From Salvator merianae (taxonomy: Eukaryota; Chordata; Lepidosauria; Squamata; Teiidae), in the NCBI GenBank assembly GCA_003586115.2, contig QVOM02000025.1, positions 80,749,089 through 80,813,088 on the forward strand: DNA of 64,000 nt. The letters are read 5' to 3'. Below the pieces are notes generated by a model that ran no database searches, was not told where the DNA came from, and saw nothing but the letters and a program-made list of their open reading frames with translations. Below are positions 1 through 12,954 of the stretch, piece by piece (the stretch's first letter is position 1; each line of letters begins with the position of its first letter). The translations under genes and the position numbers were made by a program.

Positions 1-1323
1 CACAAGACTTAACCACAACCGAGAGGAACCTCGGCATCTGTAATGAATGCTAATAGGAATGGCTGGGTCTGGGAAAGGGACAAAAATGGAAGTGCAGTGG
101 ACACGTTCAGGGTCATTACTCTAACAGGAAGGAAAAAAAGGATCAAAAAAAGGAGCAGCCTTTATAAAAGTGGTGGATAAGCATTCAAATGCAGCCAACA
201 ACTCTGTGAGCTAGAGAAAGCAGCAAGGCATTGAAAAATTCCAAATGTGAATTTTTCACTGTTCTTGATCAGCCCCACAAACCAAAGATACGGTCATTCT
301 CATCAATGCTATATGTAACGTGAATTACATTCATTCGCAAACACACATGGTTCATTTATTTACAAGTATGATCTCTGTTTCAATAGGTGGCAGCACCTAC
401 TCAACCTAACTTGGATAATAGTTGATGGGAGACCACCAAGAAATCCCAGAACAATAGGTTAGAATGAGATATTTGGGGGGGGGGGACCTTTGAAAAAGGC
501 AATGGAAAAAACAATTCCCATACTTTTGCCAAGAAAACTACATGGATATGTCCCATGCAGTCATGAGGAACTGAGCTCAGATTAAGGGCATTGTTACCTT
601 TCAGTATCTCTATTTTATATTGCCCTTTAATTACTGGAGAGCACAGGGAAATATTTACACCATAGAATAGGGATGCCATTAAAAAAAAAAAAAGTCCAGC
701 CTATAAAGTTCTCTTTAATGAAGAATCCATTTGCTTAACAAGAAACATAATGGAGGTTTTATAAGGAGTGCGCTTCACCTCTTAAGAAGCTGAAGCTGAT
801 TACTAGAATTACAGTATTACAGCAAGGTAGGAATCAGAGAGACTTGGTATGCTTTGAAGTCTTATAAGTATACAGAATCAAAAAATTGCTGTTTTAAATG
901 CCTGGGAACTATCCTAAGTTGGTGGGGGTGGAGGTCAGAAGAATAAGCAGATAAGCACTTTCTAGACTCTATCCTACATTTGCTCCAGAACTGTTTTTAA
1001 AGAAAAACAGTCCCAATCTTGTAGCACATATTTATGAGCAATAAATGACTCTCCTATGTTGTCTTCTGAACGGAACTTAGCAGTTTATGCCATATGCTTT
1101 GTTTTGGCTGCCCTCCCTTGCCTAAACCACTCTGTTTCTGATCCATCCTCCCAGTTCATCTGTTTGGTTTAGCTGAGTGACAAGAAGATAGATCACAGCA
1201 AGCCTGCCAATCATTCTCCAACACATTAGGGGCTAGAAGAATCAGGGCACAAAATACCTAGAAGTATGCACAGCTGCCATTTTCCACTGAGTTTGGCCCT
1301 GCACATGCACAGTGGCCTTTTCC

Positions 1324-1881
1324 TTTTTTTTTTTAATTGTATTTTATTTAAACATTTGAAATAAACAAAGCAGTAATCATCAAAAGATAAACATAAACAT
1401 CAAATCGAAACGAGTAAGCAGTGGATGCATTTATAGAAGCAGACAGGCACTAAGTACAACAGTGTGATTACACAGTATGCAATACTTGATCTGGGAAACT
1501 ACTTAGCTGAATATTCAAAAAAGATGATAGATAAAAACTGTTTGGTGGGAGAGTGGGGTCCAGCTGAGCATCTTGGAAAAGTGGTGACCATTTCTTCATG
1601 AATTTATATGTTGAGTCAAATCCTTGCATCTTTGACTGTTGATAAGTGAGGAAATCATTTGTGGCAGTGTCTCAAACTCTGACAGCCAAGCCACACGGGA
1701 GAGCTCTGAAGTCTTCTTCCATTTGTGTGCAACCTCAGCCTTTGCCATGGTTAGCAGAACTTTAACTAAATCCTTGTTTTAGCAGTTTGTGAGTACCCTT
1801 AAAGATTAACAGCAAAACTAAACCAGGCGTCAAAGTTATACCTGTCTGCAAAATTTTTGACGAAGTGTCTTGGACCTGGTG
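1324..1881 (-). mobile_element. 5'-truncated L1-clade LINE tail with target-site duplication
   Basis: Read on the minus strand, the segment encodes pieces resembling the C-terminus of L1 ORF2 (AEVAHKWKKTS, then KKWSPLFQDAQ about 40 residues later) and ends in an AT-rich 3' region and a poly(A), seen as T-run 1324-1334 on the plus strand. The 14-bp direct repeat cagtggccttttcc flanks it exactly at 1310-1323 and 1882-1895, as expected for target-primed reverse transcription. Frames are broken, so the copy is dead. Confidence 0.8.
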
Positions 1882-1895
1882 CAGTGGCCTTTTCC

Positions 1896-2107
1896 AAAAC
1901 AGTGGATCATGCAAGCAACTGGCCAAACAAGATAAGTGCTCTTGCTATAGGGGTAAAACCCGGGTTGGGGGCTGATTTTCCCACAATAACATTTTTGCGG
2001 GATTTTACCCCAATATCCCAGGTCTATGTTGGGATTGCCACAGACACGTGAGGCAATCCCAACATAGTCATGGGATAATCCTGTTTTATACCTTGTCTGG
2101 ATGCAGC
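1896..2107. mobile_element. Hairpin-containing MITE-like element
   Basis: Perfect 16-bp arms ctatgttgggattgcc (2024-2039) and their complement (2052-2067) surround a 12-bp loop. The segment ends in gtctggatgcagcc, an end shared with copies at 26250 and 38691. The left end may extend to the far side of the L1 insertion. Confidence 0.5.
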
Positions 2108-2754
2108 CTCTGTCATCCCTTCTTATACATGACTTCTTAGTACTCAGTTTCTGTTACATACAATTAGAAAAGTGCAGCATCCTTCCTTATATACAGTTCC
2201 AGTGTTTCCATTACACACTGTTTGCCACCAAAAGCAGTCGGGTCAGATGACAACCTGAAGGCATCTTGGGAACTTCTTTTTGCCCCAGGAGCCCTTTTCC
2301 CACTTGTCTTTTTAAAGGTGAGGAAGGCTTTTTGTAAACTGAAGAAGCAGTTTTGTATGAGTTCACCCTCCTTTGCTTTGCGCATCAAAGGTGAGAGGCG
2401 TTTTTCTTCCCACTGTTCTGATGTGTGACAATATATTTCATTAAAGATCCCTGCCTGGGATACTTGTGGTGGGTTGCAAACTAAATGTTTGAAGGATTCT
2501 CAACTAAATGGGTGAGGGATTCCACTCAGTGGGGAGATCCTGCTTGGCGTGGTTCTGATGTACTGCTGTCAAATCCATGCCAGTCCAGAGGTGTTCCATT
2601 GCACTCAATAGGGAGAGCCTTCCTGGAGTGACTGTGTTGTGGCAGCTTGAATCTGGATTGCTTGCTGGATCCGTCTTGATGCCTCTGCCACACCTTATCC
2701 CAGGAAGGTATAAAAGCTGTAGCTGCTCCTGGCTGGGGAAGAGGGAGAAGACCT

Positions 2755-3190
2755 GGGGCCTGTTCGCACTTGAAGCTAGTGAGCATCAGGAATGCTCACT
2801 AGTCAAGTGCGTCTGCACTTTGCAGAGACCCTGGCGATTGGAAGTAGACTACAGCTGTTCCCAATTACTACCTGCTGTGGAGTTCAAAATCGTACCCCAC
2901 AGCTGCACTGGGAGCAGCTGGACTGTTCCTGGTACACAGCATTCATGCCCACTCCTGGGTGTGCTGTGCAGCTGTGCCTGCACAATGGCGTGGCACTGAT
3001 AGTCACCATGGCAGCGGGCAGAAGCTTCTCGGCCACTGTCATGGCGCAATAGGGCAGCAAATGCTGGTATCCTGCCGGCATTCTGTTCCAAGACCTTGCA
3101 GTGCGGATGGTCCCCACATTGCGAGGTCTATTCTACCGTGGAATGTTCGCTGGTGAACATTCTACAGTGGAAAGTGAGAAAAGGCCCCAC
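2755..3190. mobile_element. Foldback element, family 1
   Basis: The left end is gggcctgttcgcacttg and the right end is gtgagaaaaggcccc. Internal hairpins include aatgttcgctggtgaacatt. It contains a gtcatggc/ccatggcag block shared with copies at 15045, 27990, 33600, 40620, 48860 and 58210. No transposase is encoded. Confidence 0.65.
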
Positions 3191-3216
3191 GGATGCTTGT
3201 TGCTTCTTCTCTTACT

Positions 3217-3296
3217 GTGGACCTTTCTGCACCGGCCCTTATTCTGGATAATATCTGGGCATAGGGGCCTGCCATCTGCATGATAGTGCAGCTGTT
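3217..3296. mobile_element. Foldback family 3, left fragment
   Basis: The sequence ggacctttctgcaccggcc followed by ttattctggataatat matches the left arm of the complete copies at 35876 and 60949. The right half is missing. Confidence 0.55.
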
Positions 3297-4037
3297 CTTA
3301 ACAGCTCAACTGCTATAAAATGATTCTCAAGAGAGCGTGAACAACAGCACGGGCTTTTCCCCTCACTTTCAGCTCTTGTACACCTGTCTGTGAAATGACC
3401 TCTGCCAGTAACTGCATGTAGCTAGCCAAGTTAGCTCACTACCCAAGCAAGCTTCTCCTCCTTGTTCCAGTGACTGCCTACAAGATTGCCCTTCGTTGGC
3501 AGGCAGCCCTCCAGATATTGCTGAACTATAACCGTGATCAGCCCTTCGCATCAGTCACGCCAGCTGGGTCTTGTGGGAGTCGCAGTCCAGTAAACATCTG
3601 GAGAGGCGCAAGTTATCCGCCTTTGCACGGCCAGAACAGCCAGCACTGTGAAGCTGACAGCACAGGATACATTGAGGATTTTCTGTGCCAACAGAAAGCA
3701 ATGTTCCCTTCAGATGAAAATAATACTCAGTCCACTCCCTAGGGCATTATCCCCACAGGGGAGGAAGAAAGAGCTCTTGCTCTGGCTATGAAGGCAGGAG
3801 GTGCACTATTCACATGACCCCTCCCTTCCCATCCTTGCAGATTTGAAGTTTCTGCAGGGTCCCATTAAGGGATAAGCAACAAGTGGCTTGGATGTCGGCC
3901 ATTTTTCTGTGCATTCTGAACTGGGGTCTGTCCAAGAGTCCAAGGGCAACTGCTGGAAGGATGCCTCTGAGATACTTGCTGTAGACACAGGCATGTAGAC
4001 ACAGTGACCCTTGGACCTCTTAAAGGCAGTCTCTTTT

Positions 4038-4078
4038 CCCGTCCCGTCCCGTCCCGTCCCTTCCCCTCCCCTCCCCTC
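4038..4078 (+). repeat. (CCCGT)n / CCCCT tract
   Basis: Four cccgt units pass into ccctt and cccct units, a pyrimidine-rich minisatellite-like run. Confidence 0.85.
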
Positions 4079-5420
4079 ATCCTTCTTTCTGAGGAAAAAG
4101 AAATCTCTATCTGCTCAGGAGCACCCTTTCTTGTATGCACCCCAAGTTCTCAAAATGGTCCAAACAAAATTTGAAAGCCCTGCCTGGAATTTATTTAACA
4201 GACGGACTGCTTTCCAAATTAAGGCAGCTAAGGGCATTCTTTGCACAGCTGCCAGCAGACCGAATCTGACATGGATTAATTATTATCTCACACTTCTGTT
4301 GATGCTTTTTTTTGTTATTATTTAAGCCAAAAATCATGCATTCATATGGCTTAAAAATGTTCCCCTCTTTTGAAAAGCAGCGTGCTAGTCTTTAAGCCGG
4401 TTCTGCAGAAATGTCTACAAAAGTCCTTTCAAATCAGGACACATCACACTGAAATTGTTCAGTCACTCATTCAAATAAGCCGCATGTTCTCAGATTAGAA
4501 ATGTAAGAAAAACCCTCTGGCTGGGGTTATACCAGCATCCGTAACAGCTTTGGATAACAACCAAGAAGATGAAGAAAAAGAACGAGGGGGGTAGGGGAGA
4601 AAGAAAAGTCCTTTTATGTGTGTCTAGACACTGCTTCTCTAGAAACAAACCTGGCATCTGGTTTGTCTCCTAGGGCTGTGGTGGAAAGGTGATAATTAGG
4701 CTAAAGCAGAAACTGGGTATCTGCCAGCCCTACCTCACACTAAATCCTCCAAGGGGTTTTCCACGCTTCTTCTCTGCTTCTTTTCACAAAGGGTTGCAAA
4801 AATGGGAGTCAGAAAATAATGAGACAAAGGAGTGTGAAATTGCCTAATAAAGCAAATTATATTCAATCATTCACCTTCATCATTGTTCCTTTAAAACAAA
4901 AAACAAAACTGCACAATCAACAGAAGGAGTAAAATAATGTCATCAACGGTTTAGAACCAGCATCCTGCAAAGCACGGCATCTCTGTGGTCGCACTGGCAA
5001 GTCACGACAAGCCCTAAACCAGAATTGACTCAGCATGGGCTGAAGAAATCTGCTTTTTGATCCCACAATGCTCTAGGAAAACAAATCATAATCCCTGCAT
5101 ATTGTTTGAACCAGGGACTATGGCTGGTTTTGCTTTTAATAAACTGATGGCTGCTCCTGGCTTACCACTCATTGCTTACTGGGGTGAAAATAAATCTCCA
5201 GAAATTCAGCAAAGCCAGGTTTTTTTGTGTTTTTTTCTTTTTCTTTTTGTGTGACAGTACGTCAGAGCAAAACTGCTCACACAGGCACTTTCTCAGGCAG
5301 CTAGTATTCAGAATTAAGGCTAAACATAATATACAGCCATTATGACAGGTAACTATTGATAGCATCGTTGCTGTTGTTAAGTACCATTGCATTAGAGAGC
5401 CAGTTTCTGGTGACTAAAGA

Positions 5421-5680
5421 GGGAGTTTCCACACCGAAGGGGGTTGGACCACTCCAACTGGAACTGTTCCTACTGGAGCAGTTGCCAGCTAAAGCAGTCC
5501 AGCTGTCCCGAAACAAGACCACCTACATTTGGATGGTCTGTTCTGAGACAGGCCCCATGCTACTCTGATGTCGCTGCAAGGGCTCTGAGAGTCAGGAACA
5601 AAAGTTCCTGGTCTTGGAGTCCCAGGGGAATCTATTTCAACAGTGCAGTTTGGTGTGTCGCCTAAATAGATCCCCTGCTA
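5421..5680. mobile_element. Foldback family 2, partial
   Basis: It shares the block with paired caggaacaaaagttcctgg and the loop around tgcagtttggtgtgtcgc with copies at 11580, 55480 and 57690. Ends are degraded. Confidence 0.5.
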
Positions 5681-7074
5681 AACCAACACTGTAGCTGAAA
5701 TAAACACATTTCATAGCTGAATTATACAAAGATATCCTTTGTCCACCTTGAATCTCCTAACAATATAATATAGTTTCATTGGATGGCCTTATGTTTTAGT
5801 ATTACGAAACACAGAGAGACATTTGGCCCTATCCGCTATATCTAGCCATATCCATTTCATTTTTTTTTTATTTACTTTTTCTCTAAACAAAAAAGCTCCA
5901 ACGTATTAAAATTTTGATCGTTTTTTTTCTGTTCTTTCCTGAACCTTTCTTTAAGAAGCAACATATGAAGAGGTGTAGCAAGGAAGGCTGCATCCACACA
6001 TGCAAAAATGGGTAATCTACAGCATGGTAGGCAAACATTTCTGCCTATGTTGGGTCCATAAGCTGTCCGAGGTATGAAATCCACCCTGGAGGTGCCTTAC
6101 ATGAGGGTGCAAGGAACAACCTGTGGCCTCATTTGCCTCCTCTACCACTGTATATGGTGAAAGTGGAGGAGGCGGTGAATTACTGGGAGGCAAGGGGATT
6201 TCCACCTGGTCTGGTTAACTGTTGGACTGAAAGCAGCCAACTTTGTGGTCATTTTCAGTTCAGCAGGTAACCAGCAAAGTCAGAAATCTCACAGTTGTGG
6301 AGCTGTTGCTCTGCAGGTGCAAGACTCCAGATACCAGATGTGGGGGATGCCAGACGTGTGGACAGTGTGCCTCCCATCTCTGCAGAGGACCCCCATTATC
6401 ACCTGTTGAAGTAGTCCATTTGACAGTCATCAGGATGCAGCTTAAATCTGTGCAAAGTATTCCAAATACAATAATCCCAAACAGTAGATTTGCATGGCAA
6501 CATTAAAATACTGTATAGGCAGTCTTCTTTTCAATTCTTTTCCTACTGTACCATAACAAAGAATTTGGGTTTTTTTGATAATAGCTATATAATGTGTTAT
6601 AATGTTTTCATTATGACCGTAACTTGCCTCCCTTGGTCAGTTACCATAAGATCCATGGCACTATTTTGTGACACTGACAGGCTGGAGACAAGCTTTGGAT
6701 CTTATTATAGTCAATAAGCTAGATTGAGAGTTTGCAAAATGAACAGAAAGGATACCAGAATAACCTTCTGAAGTGGTTCCATACAAGTATTTCTGCCCCA
6801 CAAGACTTCACAGCAGTGACCAAAAAAATGTAGACATACAAAGGTTTAAACACCTTTGCCAAGCACTGCATATTGACTAAGATTCCAAACCTCCATCTCC
6901 CCCTTCATAAAAACAGAACATGGGATGGCCAAACCTGCTATTGACCACACCTCCTGCAGATGAAGGAGAATTTTGGTGTCCAAGCCAACACTGGTCACTC
7001 TACTGCTTTGAATGGCTTGAAAGGCAGAAATACAGGGCAATTCTGTACTGACCCGTATACTGGACCAGCAGTGT

Positions 7075-7445
7075 ACATAAGAGGAGCCCTGCTGGATCAG
7101 GCCACGGCCCATCTAATCCAGCATTCTATCTCACACAGTGGTCCACCAATTGCTCCTGGGCATTCTCAAGCAAAATACAAATGCAAAGCCTTCACCTGCT
7201 CTTGACTCCCCGCAAATGGCCTTTAGAGGCCTGTCTCTCTGACCTGGAGGCAGTACCTAGGCATCCATTCTAGTAGCCATTGATACACCTGACCTCCATG
7301 AATCTGTCCAGTCCTTTCTTAAAGCTATCTAGGCTGATTGCTGTCACCGCCTCTTCTGGTAATAAATTCCATAGACTGATGACCCTCTGGGTGAAACAAT
7401 ACTTCCCTTTGTTGGTCCTAACTCTCCTACCCATCAGCTTCATAG
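7075..7445 (-). mobile_element. CR1-like LINE 3' end
   Basis: The minus-strand frame ends with a CR1-type ORF2 C-terminus (FTQRVISLWNLLPEEAV, then SLDSFKKGLDRF) followed by the 3' UTR whose complement reads ctgctggatcaggccacgg. It is the only copy here that keeps coding sequence. Related tails are at 15725, 17096, 23744 and 62933. Confidence 0.8.
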
Positions 7446-7550
7446 GAACGTTCCTTCTGCATGCTGGTAGATCGCACCAGCATGCGGAAGGAAGGCTCCT
7501 AGTACACTTGCTGATCCAGTATACTGGCTGGTTTGGAATAACCCACAGTT
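7446..7550. mobile_element. Foldback family 4 fragment
   Basis: The segment ctgcatgctggtagatcgc and its near-complement, followed by ctcctagtacacttgctgat, match the family seen complete at 63668-63818. Confidence 0.45.
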
Positions 7551-8361
7551 TCCACACCCACACCCAAAGGCGGTATCCCAAAGAACATCTAAAATGCATC
7601 CCACTAGCCAGTGCTATAAGAGCAGGCTTCTGATTAAGGATAATATTCCAGTTCTTGTGGCAAACGCACTGCACGCTGGCCAGATACAAGTCCAAATTAA
7701 ACAAAAACCTCTCTGTGCTATTAAGCACTCTGCAAATACATAAAAACGGAGAACAAATCAGGCCTCTTCTACGTGCAAAGTCTCTCTCTTGAGCTTGGCA
7801 GACTATGAAAGCGAAGGCACACCTTACATTTCTTGTTTGTCAACCACAAAGCCCAGCTGACAAGTTATTGCAAACCTACACCAGCTGTGCACGCGATGGG
7901 GGACTCCTCTTTCTTTTCTTTCCCATGTTTCTGCTCAATCAAGAGAGCATAATGCTCGCATGATGTTTGTCAGAAATATATAACAAAGTCAAGTGGACAA
8001 AATTCCCACAAATGGTCATAAATTATATCCTACTTCATTTGAGGGATTCTACCCTAGCTTAAGTAAAGGGGGTTCATAGCTTACAGTATGTCCCCCTCCC
8101 CCCGAAAAGGGCACCTTTAATTCACCTACAGGTTCAGGTGAGGGTCACCTAGAACAGGCAATGACTGGAAATAGTACCAGAAACTCCCTGCTCTCATGGA
8201 GACAGATGATTTAAAGGTGCTGAGGTATTTTGTTCCAGTTTTTTTCCAAACTAAAGGGATTTTGTCCGCACTTAGTATAAAGACACAAGAATGGACAGGC
8301 AGATGGTTCACCCGGTCACAGCCTTCTGTGCTAAAGTGAGAAGTGCTATAGTGCTATTTTG

Positions 8362-8548
8362 TTGTTGTTGGAAACCACTGAGTTGTGGGCAACTCCTGGT
8401 TGACTGCATGCCCACCGCTATGCAGTTTTCTTGGCAGAGATACAGAAGTAGTTTCCCATTACCTACTTCAGGGAGAGGCTGGGGATTGAACTAGCAATCC
8501 TTTGCTTTCCAGGCAGTTTGGTCTACCACTGAGCTATAGCTACTCCCA
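8362..8548 (-). mobile_element. tRNA-derived SINE
   Basis: Its minus strand starts with an A-box-like tagctcagtggtagacc and a B-box-like gctagttcaatccc about 30 bp later, then a non-tRNA body. This arrangement is typical of tRNA-derived SINEs. Confidence 0.65.
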
Positions 8549-8860
8549 TAGTGCTATTAGTATTGTAGCAATTTCTCAATTGTTTTACATATTTTGTAGA
8601 CCACCTTGGTTGTTTAGCAAAGCCAATTCATTAATTAAACAATACACAATAATTTAAACAATGCATATTAAATATTTAAATATCATGCAGATGTCTCTCT
8701 TCTTTTGTCCTCTTTGATCTGTAAGTCCCCCCCACACACACACATGTCCCACCTCCGAATACATAAATGGATCTATCCCACAAAAAGACATCGAGGCTTA
8801 GAGGTAATGCCATCGATACCAAGGGAGAATTCTGAACCCTTGAAAAATTGTAACTTTTCT

Positions 8861-8883
8861 TTAATTAATTAATTAATTAATTA
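8861..8883. repeat. (AATT)n microsatellite
   Basis: About six ttaa/aatt units in a row. Confidence 0.9.
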
Positions 8884-9535
8884 GTAGTGCTCACAATGCT
8901 AGATCTGAAAGCATTATCTTAAACAGTTTGGGTTCTTCCGTTTTTAAAGCAATCTCTTCTAAGAGAAATACAACACTATCCTTTTTGCAGACCCTAAAGT
9001 GACACATGTCACTCCAAATCATAATTACAATTAAGAGCATGTTCTGGGGTACTTCAGAAGAAAAGCTAGGTTTTGGGCATGGCTCCAAAGTGCTTTGTTT
9101 TGGTTGATTTGCTCCAAAACAGAAGATGCTACACCAGTGCTTTTATATCATTACTGCAGTGCTCTAACCTCTTTATGCCATCATTCATACTAATTCCAGA
9201 GTGCTGGCTGGGTTAGTCAACTATATGAAAAGCTATAGGGGGTTGCCACACCTTAAACATCAGTAGAATGATTGTAGCATAAGTTGTCATGGATCCAAAT
9301 TCTGAGCTTGCCAAGTATGTGGAATTCTTTACTGTTCCTAGCATCTTTCACAAGATGGAATGCACCGGAAAAGGCCACCGTCTGAACATCCCATATGACC
9401 AGTGCTTACGTTCACTCAAGGGGAATCTAAGACCTTATTCCGTGTATTTTTCAAATTCTCATTAAACTGAGATTATTTGTTTCTGTCCAGAACAAGTAGG
9501 CAAATAACTTCAGCAGAAATAGCTCAGAAACAGTG

Positions 9536-9978
9536 GACCTGTTTGCACTTACCAGCCTAGTGTGGTATAACAATATCATACTAGGCTGGTAATGACCCAG
9601 AGCACTGGTGTCCGTTCGCATTTCGAGTGCTGGAACACTGAGCTACAAGCACTCAAAGTGCAAATGGCCCGTCCAGGGCAGGCTCTATTATCATGGCAAC
9701 GGCTGCAGCAACATCCGGCACACAGCCATTGCAATTGGGACATGGTACGCAACTGCGCAGGCATGCACCATAATCACTCACAGCGTTTGCACCTGGAAGA
9801 GGGTGTGAACGCTGCTGATCAGGAGCTCAGGAGCTGCTCCTGGCCAAGCTAGGAACAATGTTTTAGTTGACCATAGCTACTAGCATCTGGGAACAGCTGT
9901 GGGCGTTTCTGGACACGGAGGCTTCCGGAAGGGCCTGTCCAATCATTCACTAGCAGGTCAGTGCGAACAGGCCAGTTT
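9536..9978. mobile_element. Foldback element, family 1
   Basis: The left end ggacctgtttgcacttacc and right end aggtcagtgcgaacaggcc are inverted. A nearly perfect stem lies at 9550-9592 (accagcctag...ctaggctggt). The trinucleotide agt flanks both ends, a possible 3-bp target duplication. Confidence 0.65.
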
Positions 9979-10616
9979 CTTACTGCCCTGGCGACAAGGA
10001 AGGTGGACAGAATCATAACAAAATCTATCTCTCAGTTTTAAGAGTTAGTCAGTTAATGAGATTTTTAAATTTGTATACTGTTTTAACCAAGCTTTAACCT
10101 ATGATGTACAACTTTTGCACAGGCCTTTGACTGTAATGAAAATGACAATGAACTTGCTGCGAACTCAGCCCATTTCAACAAAGGCATAAATGAACTCATG
10201 CTATAGCTCATGCTAAAATAATTTTCCTAGTCTTTAAGACATTTCAGGCCTCTTAAGTATAGAAGAAAGATTTATTAGGGAAGAGACATAAGAATTTGGT
10301 GGGCCCCGTTTGCTGTAAAACACTCATGGCAGGTGTACAGGAAGCACCGATCACCAAAGCGTGGGGAGCGCCGGCAAAGGGAAAGAAGCAGGAGCAAATC
10401 AGGCTCTGAACTGATACGGAAAATCTTACTTCTGCATCAGTTGAATGCCTGGTTCGCAGCACCTTCTGTCTCCACCAGCATTGATGATCAGAACCCAAGA
10501 AATCTCATGGACCTCCCCAGGGACTCCCGCTGCACCTGTGCTGACTGCTGTGGCCATGCAACTCCTTCAGGGTGGAGTCTGAGCATGCCTGAGTTGAGTG
10601 CGGCAACTAAGGTTTC

Positions 10617-10700
10617 ACTTCTCTTCTTACTTATTTGGAACTAAGACCCACGGAACTCAGCTGGGTTTACATCTGAGTAAACATCCTCAGGACGGCACAG
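10617..10700. repeat. Ancient interspersed repeat fragment
   Basis: The string aactcagctgggtttacatc then tgagtaaacatcctcaggac resembles a motif I recognise as very common in reptile genomes. The family was not identified. Confidence 0.35.
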
Positions 10701-10752
10701 AATCCTTCCTGTGCATCTACATCCAGCAAAAATGTACGTTTATGGCTCTTAC

Positions 10753-11079
10753 CTTTGGATCAATCTTAACATGGAAGAGAATATTCTGATAGTGATACCC
10801 ATCGCTGGCTTGCAAAACCACTGTGTCTTCTGAACTGTTGGATCCATCGTGGATGTAATGCACGAGATCTCTTGAAAGGTCCCCAAGGCGGAAGGCCTGC
10901 AGAACGGAAGCTGTGTCCCCGGGAAACTTGGTCAACAGTCCGTGCCTTGGAGGATCTAAAACATTCACTGTTACGTCCTGGGGATGATCACCATCTCGAA
11001 TATCAAGCAAGTGGTTAGTTATGGCTCCAGCTTCTCCTTGGTTAAGAAACAGGGCTTCATTCTTCAGTACGGACAGGGG
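10753..11079 (-). CDS. FRAS1: FRAS1 exon, second CSPG repeat
   Basis: This 327-nt exon encodes 109 residues and is phase 0-0. The acceptor is ...tctgtttcag before CCCCTGTCC and the donor is CCAAAG/gtaaga. The peptide carries the whole core of a CSPG repeat: LFLNQGEAGAIT at the start, LLDIRDGDHPQDVTVNVLD with a D-x-D-x-P turn, PPRHGLLTKFPGD, a LSRDLVHYIHDGS segment, and an end of VVLQASDGYHYQNILFHV. The same order is seen in FRAS1/FREM CSPG repeats. It is the most C-terminal coding sequence in the window. No following exon was found in the 10.7 kb to the left. Confidence 0.94.
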
Positions 11080-11414
11080 CTGAAACAGAAACAGAAATGC
11101 AGCATCCCTGTTAACGACAGCCTTGTATTTGCTACCTTTTTAAAAAAGAAAAAAAAAATAACTGTACCAAGGACAGCTTGATTTTGTGCTTTATGTAAAT
11201 TGAAGAAATTATGCAAATGAGCAGAGACACATTTACTTGCTTTGCATTGATTGTTATAGCCACAGGCAGGAAAGAGGGTGTGCTCATGTAGATTGAAAAC
11301 TAATTTCATGCAAAGGGAAGGAAAAGGAGAGAACAGAACAGCTTATCAGTGGTGCTTACTCAACACCTGTAATGGTCTGAAGGGTAAAAGGTAGGCTGGA
11401 AGTGCCATTTTAGG

Positions 11415-11925
11415 GCCATTCTGCTCTTACCTGTTATAGCCCAGAACAGTTGGTCTGGAACAAGGCAATTTGTCCCAAGACTGGGACAGATTGCTCTGGG
11501 CTGGAACAATGCTGTTTGCACAGCAATGGTTGTTCCAATCCAGGCCCTATGCAAGCTTCAGAGCTGGCCTCTAATGGCCAGGAACTAAAGTTTCTGGCCT
11601 TGGAGTCCCTGGGGGACCCATTTTGGTGCTGCAATTTGGTGTGCCATTGAAATGGGTCCCTCAGTAATCTGGAACATGGAAGTATGGGTCTTCTCATGCC
11701 TCCGTGATCCAGATGTGCCCTGCTAGTATGTCAGTGGACCTTATAAATCCAGGTCCACCAGCAATCCAGGTCAGGAGCTTTCTGATTTGAATCATGCTTT
11801 GTCCTATGCAGATGGAGCGCGTATTAGCAGTGGGCAGGGTCTCCCGTATTCCACACTAATGGACAGGAGGGAGGTTCTTAGTACACTTGCTGGTGCAGAG
11901 AAGACCCTTAGACCACATTTGTGGG
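11415..11925. mobile_element. Foldback element, family 2
   Basis: The copy has the family-2 order: outer ctgctcttacctgttatagc, paired tgtcccaagactgggaca, paired ggccaggaac/gtttctggcc, the gggggacccattttggtg loop with tgccattgaaatgggtccc, and a tail with tagtacacttgctgg. Confidence 0.6.
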
Positions 11926-12107
11926 GCCACACTTCTGAACACTTTCCTACATAGGAATAAATAGCTAAGAGAAGAGACTGACTGCTAAGTAAGGATTGGT
12001 AACAAACCAATCCATTTGCTGAGAGGTAACAACCACTGCAATACTGCTTAAATGGTTCCCATTTGCATCAGCAAAATTAAATAACATGTCTATCTTAGGC
12101 GCCCGTA

Positions 12108-12185
12108 TTAGCAGATTCTTGTGCTGAGCAGGGAATTGGATTAGATGTCCTTTCAGATCCCTTCCAACACATATGTTTTCACGAT
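12108..12185 (+). mobile_element. CR1 3' end fragment
   Basis: The segment gagcagggaattggattaga followed by cccttccaacacatatg resembles the classic CR1 3' end (gggttggactagatgacc ... cccttccaac). Short and decayed. Confidence 0.6.
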
Positions 12186-12954
12186 TTCAGCTTGAGAGAA
12201 AAGGTCATTAATTTTCTAACTGTGAAACATGGTAATAAACAACCTCATTAAAATCTAAAAAGCTAACAAACAAGGCAATTCAAGAGAACTTAAAAATGTT
12301 TCTTTGTGTGCCATGAATTTTAGTCCCTTTAACTTGACAGAAAATTTAGAAGTTCAAGGTCTCCCTTTAAGTACTAAAAAGGCAATTCTTATCTGCTAGA
12401 AATAAGACATTATGAAGGGCATCTTTGCTACTGAATGGCCGAAAATGACAGTGCATGTATTTTTGGAAGCAGAAGAGGTTTGGTTTGGAAGCATGAAATG
12501 AGGGCAATAGACCCCTTTTAAAAATGAGATATGCTCGTTCAGAACTTGATTAAATAAATGGAAATAAAACTAAATTGATGAGACGTGCCGTCTTTAACTC
12601 ATGTGAGAACTAGTGATATGCTTTTGTTTTGTTAAAAGAAGACCTAAAAGATGATCCGAAAAGTTCTGCTCTCCAGCCCTTGAAGAGCTCGATAATTATG
12701 CTGTTGACTTTTGGACTACGTGTAATCTTTGGAGAAGGGTGAAACAAAAGTTTAAAAAGTGAGAAAACTGGGGTAAACAAAAAGATTTACTCACCAACCC
12801 CCTCTCTTTTTTCAAACTAAACTAAAAAAAAAGATATTGCTGCTATCAATATGGTAAAGAGCCTCTCAAGTTTAGATCAACTTCTGGTAACTACCTGGAT
12901 ACATTCCACTTCAGGTGCCTCCAGACATGGTAAAAACTGTTGGTTCTCCAAGGA

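Larger units (their letters stand above)
1..10752 (-). other. FRAS1: FRAS1 intron (3' part leaves window)
   Basis: No minus-strand exon with CSPG-like coding and splice sites was recognised here, so the next exon lies beyond position 1. Recognised contents are an L1 tail, a hairpin MITE, foldback copies, a CR1 tail and a tRNA-derived SINE, listed separately. The stretches 1-1300, 2110-2750, 3300-5400, 5690-7070, 7560-8360 and 8550-9535 show only AT-rich unique-looking DNA and microsatellites. Confidence 0.7.

Noticed and set aside
2577..3052. Overlapping 140- and 86-codon frames
   Set aside because: They coincide with a foldback element whose GC-rich hairpins are open in several frames on both strands.
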